From Muscardinus avellanarius (taxonomy: Eukaryota; Chordata; Mammalia; Rodentia; Gliridae): a stretch of DNA of 64,000 nt. The translations under genes were made by a program, and so were the position numbers. Location: assembly GCA_963383645.1 (NCBI GenBank), contig OY726565.1, forward strand, positions 39,453,444 to 39,517,443, in the 5' to 3' direction. The notes below the pieces were generated by a model that searched no databases, was not told the origin of the DNA, and saw only the letters and a program-made list of their open reading frames with translations. Below are positions 36,540-47,954 of the stretch, piece after piece; within the stretch, counting starts at the first letter, position 1, and each line of letters starts with the position of its first letter.

Positions 36540-37720
36540 AGCCTTGACTGTACCAAGGGTATGTTCTATCCAGAGGGCATTAGTCGATATAGTCTATGCA
36601 ACCTGGCGTGTGACCAGTGTCTAGTGTGGCAGCTGACACCTTTTGCTTACCAAGTTCTAGTGAAATGTGACCCATTCCAGACCTATATCCACACCAGACT
36701 TTTTGTGTTTGTGGCCTTGTGCCATGACCAGGACGTGGAAAGTGCAAAGGCCCTGGACGCGGGACAGCTGAACCCCAAGTTCTGTGCTGTAGAGGTAATT
36801 GTGAATCCTGAGTGATTGGCTACCCTCCATCTGATGCTGTCAGACCTGGCCCTACAAGGGTCCACACCGGGCTGGAGTTGCGCACAGTCTCAGTGGGCAG
36901 GTTCTCTAGCCCGGGGACTCCAGAGGACCATACCCCTCACGGTGGCCTCTGCCTCCCCAGTCGACGCAGGGGGTATCCATGGAAACCCTGAGATGTGCTT
37001 CTGCAGGATTTTCTGACCCCAGAACAGCAGTCTTAGACAAAAGGACTCTTCCCAAAATGGTTACTGGTGACAGACAGCATTCAGCTCACTGAGAGAGGCA
37101 GTGACTTTCTCTTCTAAAGCTAGTTGGTTTGTTGTGCAAAGTCCAGGTCCCTTATTTATTGAAGCTGTTTGTCTGCAGGGTGCAGCCTTCTGCACCATCC
37201 TGGGAGTCTTTCTTTCCCCTTTACCCCCTCAGAGGGGAAAGTTCTCCTCCCCAAACAGAGAAGCTGTGTGCCAAGGGTGGGGCCATCCCACTTTTCCTCT
37301 GCTCTCCCCGCCCCAGTCTCTGGAGCTCCCCAGGATTCCATTTCTCTGCTGTCGATTTCCAGGGGTCACCTGCAGCCACTCACTTCCTCAAGCCATTACT
37401 CGCCAGTTGCTTTGCTTCTGTTGTGTGGAGAAACCGACTCGAGCTAGGTGCCCATGTTGCAGTCTTCCCATTGCGTAGCCTCAGAACTCTCACTTCATCC
37501 CTCCAAGCTACCTGCAGGGTGTGGTAAACTAGCAGCTGCTCTTACACCCTGCAGCTCCAGCTCTTCTGTGGGGTTGGTCCCCATCTCTGCAGCCTTCATC
37601 TCGGCCAGTCACACTCATCCCAGCCCCACTGAGGCTGCTGGCTGCCCTGAACTAATCCAGTGGTGCTCCAGCCATGCACCACAGGAAGGGTACACAAAGC
37701 AGCCGACTGGGAAAATGCAT
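36540..37720. other. Unidentified GC-richer block
   Basis: About 1.2 kb with clearly higher GC than its surroundings and overlapping open frames on the plus strand (84 codons at 36561-36815; 125 and 132 codons at 37101-37527). I recognise no protein family in any of them. Position, beyond an antisense L1 and L1-like pieces, makes the GC-rich 5' region of an L1 or an LTR element plausible, but no homology is visible to me. Confidence 0.35.
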
Positions 37721-38029
37721 TAAAATGAAAAAAAGAGTACCTGTTGAAATCTTCTCCCTCCATCCACCCCTAACTGTTACCTACCTGAAAATCACCAAGC
37801 TGTCTTTCAAAACTCAAACATCAAAACCAGCAGGATATGATAAGCCTGTCCTACTTAAACCCCTAACTGCCCCCGTAGGATTTAAACTTCTTCCTTGTAT
37901 CTAGGTGATTTTTCTTTTGTAATTTCTATATTTGAAAATGTTTTTAAAAAACTAATAAAAATTTGAAAAGTTATTATTAAATAAAATTGCCACTATGTTA
38001 AAAAGTAATATTTGGCAATATTAATTTTT

Positions 38030-38181
38030 TTTTTTTTTTTGGTGGTACTGGGGTTCCTGGAAGCCCTTCTACCTCCAGGCTACGCTCCCAGACCTATTTT
38101 ATATTTTTGAAACAGGGTCTCTTACGCCAGCGCGGCTGGCTTCGAACCTGCGCGATCCTCCTGTCTCCGCCTCCCAAGCGC
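38030..38181 (-). repeat. B1-dID SINE, type B, 5' truncated
   Basis: Antisense copy lacking the first ~35 bp of the head and flanked by TGGCAATATTAATTTTT at 38013-38029 and 38182-38198, the mark of incomplete reverse transcription. Confidence 0.96.
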
Positions 38182-38239
38182 TGGCAATATTAATTTTTGA
38201 CCAATTCATTATTTCACTAAATATGCACTTAATTTATCT

Positions 38240-38473
38240 TTTTTTCTTTCATTTTTCTTTTTTCTCTTTTGGTAATGGGAATTGAACACAGGTGTGTTCT
38301 ACTTCTGAGCTACATCTCCAGCTCTCTCTATATATACATATTTTTTAATGTAAACAGGGATTTGCTAAGTTCCTGAGATTCTTACTAAGTTGCTAATGTT
38401 GGCTTACAATTTGTGATCCTCCTATCTCGGCCTCTCAGATACTGGGTTACTGAAGCACACTGTCACACCGGTT
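38240..38473 (-). repeat. B1-dID SINE, old
   Basis: Degraded antisense copy (ggtaatgggaattgaacaca ... atcctcctatctcggcctct). Confidence 0.8.
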
Positions 38474-38814
38474 ATTTTCTTTTTTAGTTTTTCTTTTTAA
38501 GTTAGAAAGGATGTAATATCTCCCCAGGCTTTATTGGCAAATAATTGACAAATAGAAATTAAGCTGATGTTTTTATATACTTATGCACTATGAAATGACC
38601 ACCATAATAAATATAGTTCACACTTAATTTCAGTATATAATAGTTTGAGTACTATACACTGTATATTTGGTATTGTGGTAACATTTTCCCCATGATTAAA
38701 TGTGTTAAATAACCTAGAGAGTTTAAGCATTATTTTCTATGTGTAATCCCACCCGAACTTCTCCTTTGCAGAGATGCTGTTGCCCAGTGTGTATAATTCT
38801 ACTTAATGTAGTGA

Positions 38815-39015
38815 TGCTGTGATTTCATAGTGCTAATTATGTGCCAGACTTTGTTATGAGTTTTTTACATGTGTGAGATTAGTTAACCTCACAAATCTCT
38901 ATGAAATAGGTGATATTATTCATTTTAGAGATAAAGAAATGAGACCACCCAATATTTTACAGCTACAAAGTATAAAGACCCAGACTTGCAAAGTAGAAGG
39001 ACCTAGACTTTGGCA
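38815..39015 (-). repeat. MIR
   Basis: tgctaattatgtgccagact ... gttaacctcacaaatctcta ... cattttagagataaagaaat ... acagctacaaagtataaaga. Confidence 0.85.
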
Positions 39016-40474
39016 CAAAGTTCTTATAAGAAGATCATACAGAAACCAAATGATTTTTCCTGTGCCAAAAAAACTGATAAAACTATTTTAGAATGTCAAA
39101 TTGAAAACATGATAACTCAGGACATGCAGGAAAGTCAAAAGCTCATGTAAATTATCAGTTTTATTTGCTTTTTTCCTCTCTTATTAAGGCTTCTATACAA
39201 TAGTAGAAAAGCTGGGAGAATCCATATAAAGTTAAAAACAAAGTACAATTTCCTGTTGTCAGGTGAAATCAAGATTATACATTGCTATTCTTCCCTCTGA
39301 GCTCTTTCAGAATGAGTCCTATCTGATTGCATGGTGTAGAGCACTTAGTTTCTCCTCACGAGCAAAGAATTGTAGCATCCAACACACTCTCAATTTAAAT
39401 TCTTTCTCTTCATAAATAAGAGAAATTCGCAAAACATGTGCTACAGTTTGGATCTGCTCAGCATCTGTCTGTACCCTAGGCATATGATTTCCTTACTAAC
39501 TTCCTCTCCTAAGCACTTTATTGTACAAGTAGTTATTTTGTTGTCCAGTATGCAAGAACCATTAACAAAATTTTAAATATGCTTTAGTATTTTCATAGAT
39601 GAATCACTCTATCCCCATTCAATTGGACAATATCTCCCCCATATTTGGAAAAGTTCTGTCTCACAATTATTTTCTGTGAGAGAAAGAGGCCATATGTGGA
39701 TAGTTAGGAACAACTATAGTATATACAAACACTGATACCACATATATATGGTACTTTGCATGTGTGTGTTTAATGAATTTAAATAGTAGCCAAAAATATA
39801 TTCAAGACAAAGAAGCTATTAAAGAAAGAAAAATTTACAGATCTCAGATGTAGACAGATCATGAGGGAGGGAGAAAGAACCAACATTCTTTACATAAGGC
39901 AGAGAAAAATGGAAAAGCATTTCTACCTCAACAATATTTGGGCGAAGTTGAGCTTGAGGAAGAGAGTTCTGGGGGACTGGCACTTAGATCAGCCAGACAA
40001 TAACAAGGGCTGATCTGAGGAGGCCATTTCATCTTTCACTCCACTGTAGGCAAAGCCATGTTGATATATAAGTGTACCCCATGACTTCCAATTATTGTTC
40101 TCACTCAGCAATGAGGCATGAAGCCTGGGAAACCACAGGCACTTGTCTCTAAGAAGGTATTTTATTTCCCTCTCTAGGGCTGTAGACCAGAAAATACACA
40201 AGGGTTCTTTATCTTAGTCTTGTGAGTCCTCATAAGCCTATAACCTTCTTCCTTTGAGCTTTAAGCTCAGTAACTCGATGTGTAGATAATTCTATTATCA
40301 CAAAGGGCTCCCTGGCATACATATCCAAGGCCAGGTGGAAGCTCACAGGCTGCGTACCTTTATCCTTCTAGTTTTCACTTGTCATGAACATACTATTTTA
40401 ATACAAAGCAGCAACAACCTGTCTAGACTTTAGTTTCCATATGTTCTAGGTTTCTCACTGAAAAAGAGAAAATG
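39016..40474. other. Repeat-poor intergenic stretch
   Basis: No gene or repeat recognised. Holds a small inverted repeat AGATCAGCC (39986-39994) / GGCTGATCT (40008-40016). Confidence 0.45.
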
Positions 40475-40669
40475 GCCAGGCGTGGTGGCGCACACTTGTA
40501 ATCCCCACACTTGGGAGGCGGAGACAGGAGGATCGTGAAGGTTCAAAGCCAGCACGCTGGCTTAAGAGACCCTGTTTCCAAATAAAAATATAAAAGTAGG
40601 TCTGGAAGTGTAGCCCATAGGTAGAAGGGTTTCCAGGAACCCCAGTACCACCACCACAAAAAAAAAACA
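40475..40669 (+). repeat. B1-dID SINE, short (type B) subfamily
   Basis: Sense copy with gccagcacgctggcttaaga and gtttccaggaaccccagtac. Confidence 0.94.
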
Positions 40670-40702
40670 CATACACACTACACACTATTTTTCCTGAAAT
40701 GT

Positions 40703-40725
40703 AATATATATATATATATATACAT

Positions 40726-40806
<81 letters not shown>
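40703..40806 (+). repeat. Compound (TA)n(CA)n(GA)n microsatellite
   Basis: Three dinucleotide runs in series, the GA run about 70 bp long. Confidence 0.98.
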
Positions 40807-40811
<5 letters not shown>

Positions 40812-41563
40812 TAATTCAGGGCTTCCCAGCATGGTTTTTACTTTCGTGAATTCTTAGAGAACTTCCTCCAAAACTTTTTTCCCAGCTATACTTGGAAGTT
40901 GTAACAGATCCAGAGACCATTTTAGAACCTCATTTGTATTCTCCTGACACTTAGGAATTCAGTTTCTGTTATAGGGATGTCATCAAAGTTGGTGGGCTCA
41001 AAACATGACCTACTTTTTAAAACCCATCTGTTAGAAGCCTATAGATTTTCTTGGTTTGTTTGTTTCTGACTGTCTACTGAAAGGGCAATAGCAACATTCT
41101 CACTTTCCAAGCCCACCCTTGAAATAGCAATAAACTGAATGCTCATCAGGAAAGAGCTGAATGTTTTCCAAATATGTGCACGCACTCATGTGTGTGTGCA
41201 CACACATGTGCATGTGCAGACACACAGTGATTTTTCTTAATCTGAAGGGAAAAGGGGGAGAACAGAAGTTTGGTTTAATTTATGCACATATAAGTAACTT
41301 CCCTTCAAAAACTTATTGCCATCCTAAGAGCAATATTAGAAAGGAGAACCAGGTAGGTGACCATGTTTATGTCACTGTGGGTTTAGGACGCTGTGGTTCC
41401 ATGGTTCCCGCTAACAATGGGGTTTCTAATATCACACATCCAAAGAAGGGATATTTGGGTGCTGTAAGCTTAAGTTGGTGAACTCCTTATTATTAGTCAC
41501 TACTGCCCTTGGGTCTGTAGCTCGTAAATGTACCCTCTCCTTTGTATTTATCCTAGGTAAGTG
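40807..41563. other. Unassigned sequence
   Basis: No gene or confident repeat. Confidence 0.4.
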
Positions 41564-41571
41564 AACACACA

Positions 41572-41624
<53 letters not shown>
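41564..41624 (+). repeat. (AC)n microsatellite
   Basis: About 30 AC units with one TA interruption; followed by a GA-rich patch to about 41765. Confidence 0.98.
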
Positions 41625-41626
<2 letters not shown>

Positions 41627-41765
41627 CTAAGTTTACCAAGGTCCACTATCCCCTGGATTAGAATAAAGTTACAAATAGAGAGGTGGAGAGGAGAAAGGAA
41701 GACAGGGATAGCGGAAAGAAGGGGAAGAGAAAAGAGAGAGGACAGGAAAAGCAGAAAGGAAAAAT

Positions 41766-42916
41766 AAAATATTCATATGTACTGGCTATTCAGCTATACT
41801 GTTCATCTTAAAGTCAGATTCCAGATTTTACCAACATTTAATTTCATATCCAATTGACTCCCCAGTTTTAGCTATTGATTCGGCACATTTCAAAATGGTT
41901 TGGGAACCTATTTTAGAGTCTTATCATTAAGTCCAGCCTCCACACATCTATGTTTCTGATCTCCAATTCTGTAAAGACTCTTCCCCACAACCGACTCTCC
42001 ACTCCACTCTGCTCTTGCCACGCACACAGCTAACACCCGTCAGGACTCTGGCTCTCTGAAGACAGTTTGGAGTTTATGGCCTGACAAAATAGTCTGAATT
42101 TACATAAGATTTTGTCATAGTCAACTCTAAGAAAATGGGATATAAAATATCCCAAATTATTATCTCAATACAAAAATACTTGCATAATCCTTTTTTCTTT
42201 CCTTTCTGAGTTCTAAGATCAAGTCACGAATTGCTAACAAACAAGTGATATAATATATTGGTTAGCTTAACATAACATTGACAATTCAACTACTCTCTCC
42301 AATTAAAATATCTTAGTCCAGGGGAAAAATGTACATCAAAATTGTCTAGTGTTTAACAAATAGCCTGAGTGCAGGTACAATAAAGTGACCGATATTTTTC
42401 TGTTGAATCAAACAAAAATCATGTATGTCTTTACACAGCATCATAGTCTGAAGGAAAAAAATCGTTATTAAAATAACTCCATTACCAAAAGAGAATTCTA
42501 ATGAAAATTGAAAATAAATGCAAGTATGCCATATATATCTACATACATGTATATTTTCTCAAGTACTTTTTTATACTTCAGCTGAGGATTGATGATGGTC
42601 AGGAGTGGATCTTTATGATCTAGCCTGCCTGCCTAGAGTGAGTCATGTTCTTTATGTCTGAGAACTCTGACTGGCAAAATAAGACAAACTGTTGCCAGGA
42701 GAATGAAATGGAGTTTGTTCATAACCATCCTGACCTATGGTGGACGCATTCCTTAAACGAACCAAGAAGTGAGTCCTATGCTTTGCACCAACAGAAAAAC
42801 TTCCTATCTGTCTTTCATGTTGTCACCAGTGCCTACTGTTTTTGACTGGTCTCCTCACTTTTTGGTATTTTTATTGTTGGGTTCTGTACTATCTTCACCC
42901 TAAAATGTAAGCTACC
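41766..42916. other. Repeat-poor intergenic stretch
   Basis: Nothing recognised. Confidence 0.4.
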
Positions 42917-42917
42917 A

Positions 42918-43335
42918 GCTGGGCATGGTGGTGCATGTTTGCAATTCCAGTACCTAGGAGGCTGAGTCAGGAGCATCACAGATTCAAAGCCAGAATTAGT
43001 AATTTAGTGAGACTTGCAACAATTTAGCTAGCTCTTGTTTCAAACTAAAAAATTGAAGCTGGGCATGGTGGTGCACGCTTGTAATCCCAGCATTTGTGGG
43101 GCTGAGACAGGAGGGTTAGTTTGCGGACAGCCTCAGCTACTTAGCGAGGACCTTTGCAACTCAGTGAGACCCTGTCTCAAAATACAGAATAAAAAATTGG
43201 GCAGGGTGTGTAGCTCAGAGGTAGAATGCCCCTGGGTTCCATTCTCAGTATGGCAAAAATGAATAAATAAAAATTTAAAAGTAAGGATAAAAAATAGGGC
43301 TGGGGTGTAGCTTAGAGGTAGAAAGCTTCTGGTTT
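42918..43335 (+). repeat. B1-dID SINE split by a younger B1-dID SINE
   Basis: The old SINE head is at 42918-43055 and its dID tail (tagggctggggtgtagctta) at 43290-43335; between them sits a complete younger SINE (43058-43262). Confidence 0.75.
43058..43262 (+). repeat. B1-dID SINE (nested)
   Basis: Full-length sense copy beginning gctgggcatggtggtgcacg, inserted in the A-rich linker of the older SINE. Confidence 0.92.
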
Positions 43336-43429
43336 CCTTATTTTAATTTTAGCAAGCTTCTAAGCCAACACCAAAGATAAATGTCCATGCCCAAATCTGA
43401 AGAACCCACAGCATGGTCCAGGGAGGGAC

Positions 43430-43562
43430 TCAGGCTTCCAAGCTTCGCTCTATGGCCAACTTGCTGTGTTAGCTTCAGGCAATTCATCTCTCTCCTTCCA
43501 TTCCTTCATTTCTAAATGGGAATAATAGCAGTGTCCACACTTACAGCTTCGTCTGCTTTGTC
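43430..43562 (+). repeat. MIR
   Basis: ggccaacttgctgtgttagc ... ttcatctctctccttccatt ... tctaaatgggaataatagca. Confidence 0.75.
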
Positions 43563-43789
43563 ATTAGATGTTTATTTTGCATCCACATGAATGACAAAAA
43601 GTTGGAGATGTACAGGCTAACCCAGACAGACGCTGTAAAAGGCAGGCAGAAGCTGGGCACGTAAGTACAGGGTAAGAACACAAACCTGTGTATGTATATG
43701 CACTAAAGAACAAAGTCTGAAACCACATCCCCTTTGTTATTTTGCTGAGTCTGTGCATCTGCCTTAATTTAAGGTTATCTTTGGCCGCT

Positions 43790-44090
43790 TACAAATGAAA
43801 ATACATTTGAATTTCAAAAGTGTTGAAATTCATACCAGAGAATAACCAGATACTGTCTCCTTTTCTATTTGCACAAAGAGCTTTCGCCAGCATATGCCCA
43901 GGAGTATTCAGATAGCAGGTACAAAGATGACCCTCGCCGAAGAATACCGAGCAAGCCAGCACTCGCAGCAACAACGCTGCTCTCCAAGGTGGTGTTACCG
44001 AAGTGTATCACGCTGCGACAGCATTTATTCTTTATGGTGGAGGTCAACGTGAGACTGAGTTACAATGGTGATTTCTTCTAAGAAAATGCT
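43790..44090. other. Repeat-free block with clustered CpGs
   Basis: No repeat recognised. CpGs cluster at 43880-44015 (ctcgccgaag, taccgagcaa, cactcgcagc, aacaacgctgc, ttaccgaagt, atcacgctgcg). No long open frame. Candidate regulatory or exonic sequence. Confidence 0.3.
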
Positions 44091-44559
44091 TACTCTGGAC
44101 CAAAGAGTGCATTTAGAGAAGTGGTAACCCAGGGGGTGCAGAATGGAAATTATGCTGTGTTAATGTCTCCAGCTATGAAGCCTCAGCCTTTCCCATTGAC
44201 CTCATGTTCATTTTACAATAAGGAGACAGACAAGTACATTCTAATCCTTTTTAAAGTGAGCAATAGTTGGAAGTTTTTATCTGGGCCCTAGCTGAGTTTC
44301 CCTTGTTTGCTTAATCTAGGCTTTCGGTCTTCCTGAAAGATGAAAGTCTGCCATTTTAGCCTCAATGCCTCATAATATATGTGTTAAACTCACCACTGCC
44401 TCATTATTTATTAATGTCAAGTTATTACACTTCAGTGGAGGATGGGGGCCGAAGCCACACAGTGACAGATGTTCCAGCAGATCAGCTTATATAATGAGAA
44501 GTTGGGCCAAATCTGTCGAAAGGGGTGTTTTTTAAAAAAACATTCTGACTTCAAAGAAA

Positions 44560-44865
44560 TGAGCTGTGGCATCTGCAACATTGAGGAAGCGGTGCCAGTG
44601 GCGGTGAGCCGGTCTGCAGAGGAACGCTCGGCGATTGGAGCTCGCAGCGCAGGGCCTGGAACAACATCTGGGCTGCAGCAAGCCCGCCCGGACGTTTAAA
44701 AGAGCTCCTGTGGTGCCTCAAACTTTGATTTTTACAAAGCTGTGGGGACAGAAACAGGCTGCACTCAGAGAGCATGTTTTGACTCACACGTTTTATCCTC
44801 GGTCACTGTGGAGGGCCCCGCTCAGCCGGGGGAAATGGAGGGACACTCTGGACAGCCATCGTCCG

Positions 44866-44870
<5 letters not shown>
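44560..44870. promoter_or_regulatory. CpG-rich block with promoter-like motifs (candidate)
   Basis: About 11 CpGs occur in roughly 120 bp (44585-44700), far above the surroundings. An inverted CCAAT core (ATTGG, 44634-44638) precedes a TTTAAAAG at 44695-44702, a TATA-like spacing of about 60 bp. Sequence ends at a (GT)n run. No known gene starts here in my memory of the locus, so a noncoding RNA promoter or enhancer is the possibility. Confidence 0.3.

Positions 44871-44871
<1 letters not shown>

Positions 44872-44904
<33 letters not shown>
44872..44904 (+). repeat. (GT)n microsatellite
   Basis: About 16 GT units. Confidence 0.98.
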
Positions 44905-44906
<2 letters not shown>

Positions 44907-45194
44907 CACATACTTACACCAATTAAAGCTTTTTTACTTTTTTTCCTTTCCAATGTTTTATGTAGCCCAAGGTTTGGACATTTCCATTCCCAGAACACAA
45001 TGAGTGGCAGAAACCAACAGCATGTGATATGTGTAAACTAAGAAAAGGAAAGGGAAGCACACGGCTAGAAGAGAGGCCACTGCATGGAGGCCGGGGCCGG
45101 GGCAGCTGGCTTTTCAGACTCTCGCTGACCGCTGCCAACTAACATTCCTACACCTTTGATGAAGCAGCTTTGCTGAATCAGGCCACTATGAGGG

Positions 45195-45400
45195 ACTTGG
45201 CTCAAGGATTCACTAGCTCGGGGACTTTGGTAAATTATTTTAATCTTCCTGGGTTTCTTTTTCTTCTTAAGATTTCTTTGACTGTAAAGTGTAATATTAA
45301 CTACTTCCTAGCACTGAAATGTTCATAATATGATATAAAGCAGGGGGGAGGCTCCGTAGAGGACCTGAATATAGTAAATGCTCAGTAAAGTGCAGTTGTG
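45195..45400 (+). repeat. MIR
   Basis: gattcactagctcggggact, taaattattttaatcttcct, actgtaaagtgtaatattaa, aatatagtaaatgctcagta. Confidence 0.7.
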
Positions 45401-46830
45401 AGTATTCTCACTGCTGCCCAGTTTTCAAGTGACATCATTGTCATTCCCTCAAAGGCTTTAGTCAGTTCACAGCCTCACATCAGATTTAGGGAGGGTTGGG
45501 AGGGGAGAAACAGCCTGAAGAGCAGGAAGGAGAAAGGGGAACCTCTGAACTCGGCCCTGCTTGATTTCAAGTCACAGATACTCAGAGGCATCTAAAATAC
45601 CTACTCCTCACTTCTGATGGAGAATGAGGTGGCATGATGAGAAACTTCAGGCTATTTAATCAGGAAAAGAGATTTTCCCATGATGGACATAACATGAAAA
45701 CCAAATACCAAAGCATTTATGGGAAAAAATACTGTTTTCACAATATCAACGACCAGAGTTCAGTGTGCCTTAAAAAAAAAAAGCCAAATATGCCAACAGA
45801 GCAAGTGGAAGTAAAAGACAATCTTTATATGATCATAATCTTCATGAGGTTTTGCATTTGATTCAGTCTCTAAAAGTGACAATTATCTGGTAGGACATTT
45901 TATGTTCGCATGCTTTAAGAACTTAGAGAAACATCCTGATGTTGAAGCCCATAAATGAGTCACTTTGGGAACAGCACAGTTTTCTTTTCCTTTTATGAAC
46001 CCAGTAACAACAGACACAGATCATCGTCTCTAGAAGCCACAGTGATAATCTTCCTTATCCAACCTATTTTCACTTCAGGATGAAAGATGGCATTGAGGCC
46101 CAGCAGATTTTTCTTAAAGTTTATTGTGGGTCAGCTAAACAGACAAGTCTAGGCTCCTCTTTGATATCTTTCTTTTTCCCCTTATCTATGCCAACTCTAC
46201 TTTACTTTTTATTGGATTTCCATTACTTCAATGTTCTACTTGGAGTCTCAGTTCCTGTAACCATTACAGCTGATGGTAGTTTAGTACTTTGAACATCATT
46301 AATTAAATCATTGCATCACACAGGCCAGGCATATTTCCACCAAAAGTTTCTATCTTGTCCTCCAGCCTAGAAGACTTGGCATGGTGCCCTCTCAGAAAGC
46401 CTGGATTGTGTCTAAAACCATGCGGCAGCAGAAGCCAAAGACAGGCCATTCTTAGAAGACTCAAGAATGGGAAGAAAACTCTCCTCTTCAGGAAGCAAGC
46501 AATGGAGAACCAGCCAGACTAGCAAGAGCTCCACTAGCCAGCCTGTAAGTTCCCCCATGTCTCTGAGTGATTTTACTCACCTCTACAGTACCTGCCCCAC
46601 TCCGTCCCTCCAATTCTTCTATTATTTGTTAAATAAACCCTAAACCCAATTTCAACTATGAAATTTTCCAAACTACATATAGCTCTAGCTCACTACATAT
46701 GCCTGGTACTTATAAACTAAGTCATGGAATATGAGAAAAAAATATTTTTCTCTAAGAATCATTCAGAGGTTCTCTTTTTAGGAGAACCCATCCAGAGTCA
46801 CAACCATTAGCCACTTATAAAGATAAATAA
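45401..46830. other. Intergenic sequence, no gene seen
   Basis: No confident repeat or coding signal. Confidence 0.4.
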
Positions 46831-46831
46831 A

Positions 46832-47020
46832 GCTGGGTATGGCACATGCCTATAATCCCAGTACTTGGGAGGTTGAGTCAGGAGGATTGCAAGTTTGAGG
46901 CCAAGCATAGCAACTTAGCAGACACTCAGCGAGCTAGTGTGTAAAAAAATAAAATAGGATTGGGGGTGTAGCTCAGAAGTAGAATGTCCCTGGGTTTAAC
47001 TCCCAGTACTGAAAAAAAAA
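46832..47020 (+). repeat. B1-dID SINE
   Basis: Sense copy with short deletions in the head and a poly(A) end. Confidence 0.9.
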
Positions 47021-47148
47021 AGACGATAGACTTCTGTTGTTTTCCTTTTACTGATTAAATACTATATGGCTACTGTGGTGAATATTTAAAAAAGGATAGT
47101 AAAACTTAAAAAAAATCTAATATGTGTCAATCCCCATTCTATGACTTT

Positions 47149-47351
47149 TTTCTGTGTGCATGGTGCTGGGGATTGAAACCAGTGGCATTCTATCTTTGAG
47201 CTACAAGCCCAGCACATTTTTTTTATTCTTTATTTTTGAAACAGGGTCTCACTAAGTTGCAAAGGGTAGCTGAGGCTGGCCACAAACCCAGATCCTCCTG
47301 TCTCAGCCTCTCAAGTACTGGGATTACAAGTGTGTGCTACCACGCCCAGCT
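47149..47351 (-). repeat. B1-dID SINE
   Basis: Antisense copy flanked by CCATTCTATGACTTT at 47134-47148 and 47352-47366. Confidence 0.95.
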
Positions 47352-47491
47352 CCATTCTATGACTTTAAGGACCATGTTTGTATTGTTAAAAATACAGCGA
47401 ATGAGATCATAATAATAGCTATGGATTTGAAGAAGGTTCAATGATAAGGTGTTCCATCTCTATGGCTTTTTCTTTTTAGTCCTTACTTTCT

Positions 47492-47764
47492 TTTTCTTTT
47501 CTTTTCTTTTTTTTTCTTTTTTCTTTTTTCTTTTTTTGGTGGTACCAGGGGTGGAACCCAGAGGATATTCTACCTCCGGAACCCAGAGGATATTCTACCT
47601 CCGGGCTATACTCCCAGACCTAGTTTATATTTTATTTGTAAACAGGGTCTCACTAAGTTGCTGAGAGCCTCACTAAGTAGCTGAGGCTGGCTTTGAACCT
47701 GTGTGATCCTCCCGTCTCAGCCTCCCAAGTACTGAGATTACAAGCGTGCGCCACCATGCCCAGC
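47492..47764 (-). repeat. B1-dID SINE, intermediate form, with 25-bp duplication
   Basis: Antisense copy flanked by TTAGTCCTTACTTTCT at 47476-47491 and 47765-47780, with a T/C-rich tail. A perfect 25-bp tandem duplication lies inside it (47553-47577 and 47578-47602). Confidence 0.95.
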
Positions 47765-47954
47765 TTAGTCCTTACTTTCTAAGAAAAAGTCCTTTCAGGT
47801 CTAAGTTCCAAGCAAGCTCTAGGAATCCCAGTGTTCAGATTTCTCATTTTTCTAATAATTCAGGAATAAGACTACATACATTAAAGTGTTTAATAAAATT
47901 ATATTAAGTTCTCAAATTATAGGGGTATTCTCACTGATGCTTAAAAACTAAGAT

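Noticed and set aside
37101..37527. Overlapping 125- and 132-codon frames on the plus strand
   Set aside because: Two overlapping frames of similar length in GC-richer DNA are expected by chance; no recognisable domain, no splice or start context. Kept only as part of the unidentified block.
40455..40832. 125-codon minus-strand frame with serine-leucine repeats
   Set aside because: Made of a SINE and a (GA)n/(CA)n/(TA)n microsatellite.
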